A stretch of 9,907 bases of DNA from NCBI GenBank assembly GCA_030630245.1, contig DAOVNL010000016.1, positions 1 through 9,907 of the forward strand, given 5' to 3'. Source of the DNA: Candidatus Omnitrophota bacterium (GTDB lineage Bacteria > Omnitrophota > Gorgyraeia > B26-G9). Positions within the stretch are counted from its first letter, which is position 1. Every line of letters begins with the position of its first letter. A model generated the notes under the pieces. That model had not been told where the DNA came from. It searched no databases and worked only from the letters and a program-made list of their open reading frames with translations. The position numbers and the translations under genes are program-made. Positions 7,492-9,907 of this stretch are shown here, one piece after another.

Positions 7492-8364
7492 ATGGATAGA
7501 GAAAAGTTATTAGAAGGCAAGGCTATAGCCGCAAGAATTAACCAGATTGTGAAAAATGAAGTGCTTGAGCTGAAAAAGACATATTTTTTTGAGCCGGTAC
7601 TTTGTGCTATACAAGTCGGCGATGATAAAGAATCGTCTCTATATCTTGATTTTCAGCAAAAGATAGCCCGAAAACTGGCTATCGGTTATAAGGTCAGAAA
7701 ATTAGCGGCCGATACTGACAGGGATGGCCTTATTGCGGTTATTGAAGAACTGAACCGCGACAGCAGTATAAACGGAATCATTCTGCAGCTGCCTCTGCCG
7801 GGGCATTTAAAGGCTAATGATATCCGCAACTGCATAGACCCCCGTAAGGATGTTGAAGGAGTACATCCGGAAAACCTGGGCAAAATTATCCTGAATGAAA
7901 AGGGATTGGCACCATGTACCGCGTGCGCAGTGATGGAATTGCTTAGCACTCTTAATATTGATTTATACGGAAAAGAAGCGGTTATTGTCGGACATAGCGA
8001 AATAGTGGGAAAGCCGCTTGCGGCCATGATGCTGAACGCATTTTGTACAACTACTATCTGCCATATTGCCACGTCTGAGCGCGGTTTGCTTGCAGAACAC
8101 GTAAAAAGGGCAGAGATACTGGTCGTGGCAGTGGGAAAGCCGGGGGTTGTTAAAGGTGAATGGATTAAGAAGGATGCAATAGTGGTTGATGTGGGCATCA
8201 ACTACGTTGATGAGAAAATTGTCGGAGATGTCGAATTTGAGAAAGCTTACGAGAAGGCCTCATATATAACACCTGTTCCGGGCGGGGTAGGGCCGATAAC
8301 TGTGGCTTTGTTAATGAGGAATCTCCTTAAAGCAGCAAAGGAGCAAAAGCAAGAGGATAAATAA
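7492..8364 (+). CDS. folD: FolD-family methylenetetrahydrofolate dehydrogenase with altered active site
   Basis: A full-length FolD (290 aa) catalysing oxidoreduction between 5,10-methylene-THF and 5,10-methenyl-THF. Both FolD domains are recognisable: the catalytic domain with VGDDKESSLYL and GIILQLPLPG (Q99), and the nucleotide-binding domain with VIVGHSEIVGKPLA, VKGEWIKKDAIVVDVGINYV and the terminal TPVPGGVGPITVALLM. Several positions differ from typical bifunctional enzymes. The conserved tyrosine is present (Y51), but the lysine four residues later (K56 in human MTHFD1, K54 in E. coli) is Q55. The KDVDG motif is KDVEG (E122). The GRS motif is GHS (H168), and the serine after CH is I192. 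The first change is expected to remove cyclohydrolase activity; the last two lie where the human enzyme contacts the NADP 2'-phosphate. ATG 7492 follows the fchA stop by 1 nt with no strong ribosome binding site, so translational coupling is likely. The TAA overlaps the next ATG. Confidence 0.93.
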   Translation: MDREKLLEGKAIAARINQIVKNEVLELKKTYFFEPVLCAIQVGDDKESSLYLDFQQKIARKLAIGYKVRKLAADTDRDGLIAVIEELNRDSSINGIILQLPLPGHLKANDIRNCIDPRKDVEGVHPENLGKIILNEKGLAPCTACAVMELLSTLNIDLYGKEAVIVGHSEIVGKPLAAMMLNAFCTTTICHIATSERGLLAEHVKRAEILVVAVGKPGVVKGEWIKKDAIVVDVGINYVDEKIVGDVEFEKAYEKASYITPVPGGVGPITVALLMRNLLKAAKEQKQEDK

Positions 8365-9446
8365 TGAAGCATATTGTTATTATAGGCAACTCAGCAGCAG
8401 GGATGAGCGCCGCGGAGGCGGTCAGAAGGAATGATAAAAGTGTTAAAATAAGCATGGTGAGCGAAGAACAATATCCGGCATACATGCGCTTGAAGATAGC
8501 TGAAATACTCATGAATAATTTAAATCCTGAAAAACTGTTTTTGAAGCCCAATGAGTTTTTCAAGCAGGCTAATATAGATCTTTTGCCCGGGGAAAAAGTG
8601 GATAGGGTTATTCCAAAAAAGAATTCGATAATTTTGTTTGATAAGACTAAAATTGTTTATGATGCCTTAATTGTGGCTAGCGGCCGCAGTGCAAATATTT
8701 CCAAGGATGTAAAAGGCGCGAATAAGCATGGAGTACTCGGGTTTCGTAATATCAGGAATGCGCGGGATATAATGGAACTTGTCCCGATCAGCAATACAGT
8801 TTGTATCTGGGGAGCGGGCATTGCCGGAATTAATGCTGCATATGGTTTAAGCAGAAAAAACCTGGAAATAAAAGTTATTACCTCCAAAGAGCGGATTTTA
8901 GAGGGAATCCTCGATGAAGAAAAGGCAAGAGCGCTGGAGAATTCACTTCGGGAAAAAGGAGTTGAAATAATATTTAATAAAAGCATTGTGGAAATTTTCG
9001 GCAACGGAGACGTTAAAGCTATAAAACTGGATTCCGGCAAGGTTATCGGATGCGGAATACTCATTCTGGATAAAAACCTGGCCCCAAACACTAAATTTTT
9101 GGAAAATACGGAAGTTAACATCAACTTTGGTGTTCGGGTAGATGAATTTCTGCGCAGCAGCGTGGAAAATATTTTTGCCGCAGGCGATGTCTTAAGCAGG
9201 AAAGCTTCTCAGGAAGAATGTTTTGATTTGCCAAACTCCTGGGACAGAGCTGTAAATCAAGGCAGGATAGCGGGTGAAAACGCTCTTAAATTCGTGCAAT
9301 CAAGAACGGATCAAATGACCTCTTACGAAGATATCGTCCAAAACAGAGAGTTAAGGATATTAGATCTTGAGCTTGAAGCAGGCCCTGCCGCAAGCCTTGC
9401 TGAGAACGCTGCTGATCAATCAGATTGTAATCAGGAAGACATCTGA
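8364..9446 (+). CDS. FAD-dependent NAD(P)H oxidoreductase of the folate operon
   Basis: A 360-aa two-dinucleotide-domain flavoprotein of the pyridine nucleotide-disulfide oxidoreductase fold, closest in style to NirB N-terminal and NADH:rubredoxin reductase-like enzymes. The FAD site starts at once with IVIIGNSAAGMSAAEA (G8, G13). An YDALIVASGRSA strand follows, then the NAD(P) site VCIWGAGIAG (G150, G152, G155). The second FAD motif is NIFAAGDVLS (D275). The acidic residue that usually follows strand 2 of the NAD site is T/S-K (VITSKERIL), so NADPH use is possible. There is no CxxC or CxxxxC pair, which argues against thioredoxin or lipoamide reductase. Near Y321, YEDIVQNRELRILDLELEAG resembles the start of the family's C-terminal domain, but the protein ends 40 residues later in an acidic, Ala-rich tail; relatives usually continue. 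The start ATG overlaps folD TAA, with AGAGGA at 8352-8357. The electron acceptor is unknown; a role with the methyl branch is inferred from position. Confidence 0.85.
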   Translation: MKHIVIIGNSAAGMSAAEAVRRNDKSVKISMVSEEQYPAYMRLKIAEILMNNLNPEKLFLKPNEFFKQANIDLLPGEKVDRVIPKKNSIILFDKTKIVYDALIVASGRSANISKDVKGANKHGVLGFRNIRNARDIMELVPISNTVCIWGAGIAGINAAYGLSRKNLEIKVITSKERILEGILDEEKARALENSLREKGVEIIFNKSIVEIFGNGDVKAIKLDSGKVIGCGILILDKNLAPNTKFLENTEVNINFGVRVDEFLRSSVENIFAAGDVLSRKASQEECFDLPNSWDRAVNQGRIAGENALKFVQSRTDQMTSYEDIVQNRELRILDLELEAGPAASLAENAADQSDCNQEDI

Positions 9447-9453
9447 TGTTTTT
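9419..9453 (+). terminator. weak hairpin and T-run over the oxidoreductase stop codon
   Basis: ATCAGAT (9419-9425) and ATCTGAT (9441-9447) form a perfect 7-bp stem with a 15-nt loop, followed by G and five T (9449-9453). The right arm contains the TGA stop. The stem has few G-C pairs, so it is a weak candidate for partial termination or attenuation before the next gene. Confidence 0.2.
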
Positions 9454-9492
9454 CTTCCCCCTCGATGTAATGAGTAATTCAATGGAGATAAA

Positions 9493-9907
9493 ATGACTGC
9501 TACTTTTTTAAATTATATTAATGTAACTCCCCCTATAGAAAGAATATACAGCCGGCTTGGATATGCAAAAGGTAAGACAGCTCTTGATTCTCAAAACAAA
9601 AAAAAGATTGATTTTTATATTGAAAAGGCCCTGGAAAAGATCTCTTTGAAGGCCAGCATTTCGCGCTTACCCTTGCTGAACACTGAAAAAAACATGGTGA
9701 ATCTTGTCTCCGGGATCAGTTTTCAAAGCAAAGACCTTTCGGAATTATTCGCAGGCTCTCAGGAAGTATTATTCATGGGCGCTACAGCTGGAAGAGATAT
9801 CGCGGAAACTATTTCTGTATATTCAAAGGGAAAAGATGTAACGGCGGCTGTTGTGTATGATGCCCTCGCTAGTGAAATGACTGACGCGGCTCTTGATTGG
9901 GTCACCA
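9493..9907 (+). CDS. stand-alone B12-dependent methionine synthase activation-domain-like protein, 3' end outside window
   Basis: The frame starts at ATG 9493, preceded by GGAG (9484-9487), and is open to the right edge (138 codons visible). The N-terminal helix with IERIYSRLGYAKGK, the strand VLFMGATAGRDIAE (core M95-G100) and AVVYDALASEMTDAALDW (Y122 to W134) match the pattern of free-standing proteins related to the C-terminal reactivation domain of MetH, where the equivalent strand reads like LDAVGSxxxEA. That domain binds S-adenosylmethionine and takes part in reductive methylation of oxidised cob(II)alamin. A separate protein of this type would serve a split methionine synthase or another corrinoid methyltransferase, which fits a methyl-THF-producing operon. 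It follows the oxidoreductase by 46 nt. The SAM-binding part of the domain is not in view, so the identification rests on the N-terminal portion. Confidence 0.72.
   Translation, partial: MTATFLNYINVTPPIERIYSRLGYAKGKTALDSQNKKKIDFYIEKALEKISLKASISRLPLLNTEKNMVNLVSGISFQSKDLSELFAGSQEVLFMGATAGRDIAETISVYSKGKDVTAAVVYDALASEMTDAALDWVT

Noticed and set aside
7686..8201. A 171-residue minus-strand open frame opposite folD
   Set aside because: It is Ser/Ala/Thr-rich without motifs and fully covered by a strongly supported gene. The other long minus-strand frames are shadows of the same kind.
8364..9446. Thioredoxin reductase or dihydrolipoamide dehydrogenase
   Set aside because: The few cysteines are scattered, and there is no CxxC or CxxxxC at the expected places. 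The domain order fits NirB/rubredoxin reductase-like enzymes better.

Overview
The window is a dense, single-strand stretch of a moderately AT-rich bacterial chromosome. It holds six sizeable plus-strand genes, one of them cut by the left edge, and a seventh cut by the right edge. An exported protein with a signal peptide and an AddAB-type repair complex indicate a bacterium. A tetrahydrofolate methyl-branch cluster next to a cobalamin-linked reactivation protein suggests an anaerobe with Wood-Ljungdahl-type one-carbon metabolism. The protein styles remind me of uncultivated lineages such as Omnitrophota, but this is a weak guess and not a placement. I see no rRNA, tRNA, CRISPR array, intact insertion sequence or phage gene.

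Region 1 (1-5878) is a recombination-repair operon. It encodes an AddA-like UvrD-family helicase-nuclease whose 5' end lies outside the window, then 19 nt later an AddB-like nuclease subunit. Both carry an intact-looking PD-(D/E)XK nuclease. AddB also has the four cysteines expected to hold a 4Fe-4S cluster, but no recognisable N-terminal Walker A. Together they should resect double-strand breaks for RecA loading.

Region 2 (5879-6878) is a boundary. A 157-nt spacer holds a compact inverted/direct repeat. A gene for an exported metallo-beta-lactamase-fold hydrolase follows. After it comes a 138-nt spacer with an orphan ribosome binding site, a decayed-looking short reading frame and a good sigma70-type promoter.

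Region 3 (6879-9907) is a tightly packed one-carbon operon. fchA (methenyl-THF cyclohydrolase) and folD (methylene-THF dehydrogenase) are 1 nt apart. folD overlaps an FAD/NAD(P)H oxidoreductase gene by one base (TAATG). After 46 nt comes a free-standing protein resembling the activation domain of B12-dependent methionine synthase, cut by the right edge.

The most interesting observation is in FolD. The lysine needed for cyclohydrolase activity is glutamine, the folate-contacting aspartate is glutamate, and two residues that contact the NADP 2'-phosphate in the human enzyme are changed. With a dedicated cyclohydrolase gene directly upstream, this suggests FolD is a monofunctional, possibly NAD-linked dehydrogenase and that FchA does the hydrolysis. 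The oxidoreductase behind it lacks redox cysteine pairs and most of the usual C-terminal domain. It may be an unrecognised electron partner of this methyl branch.
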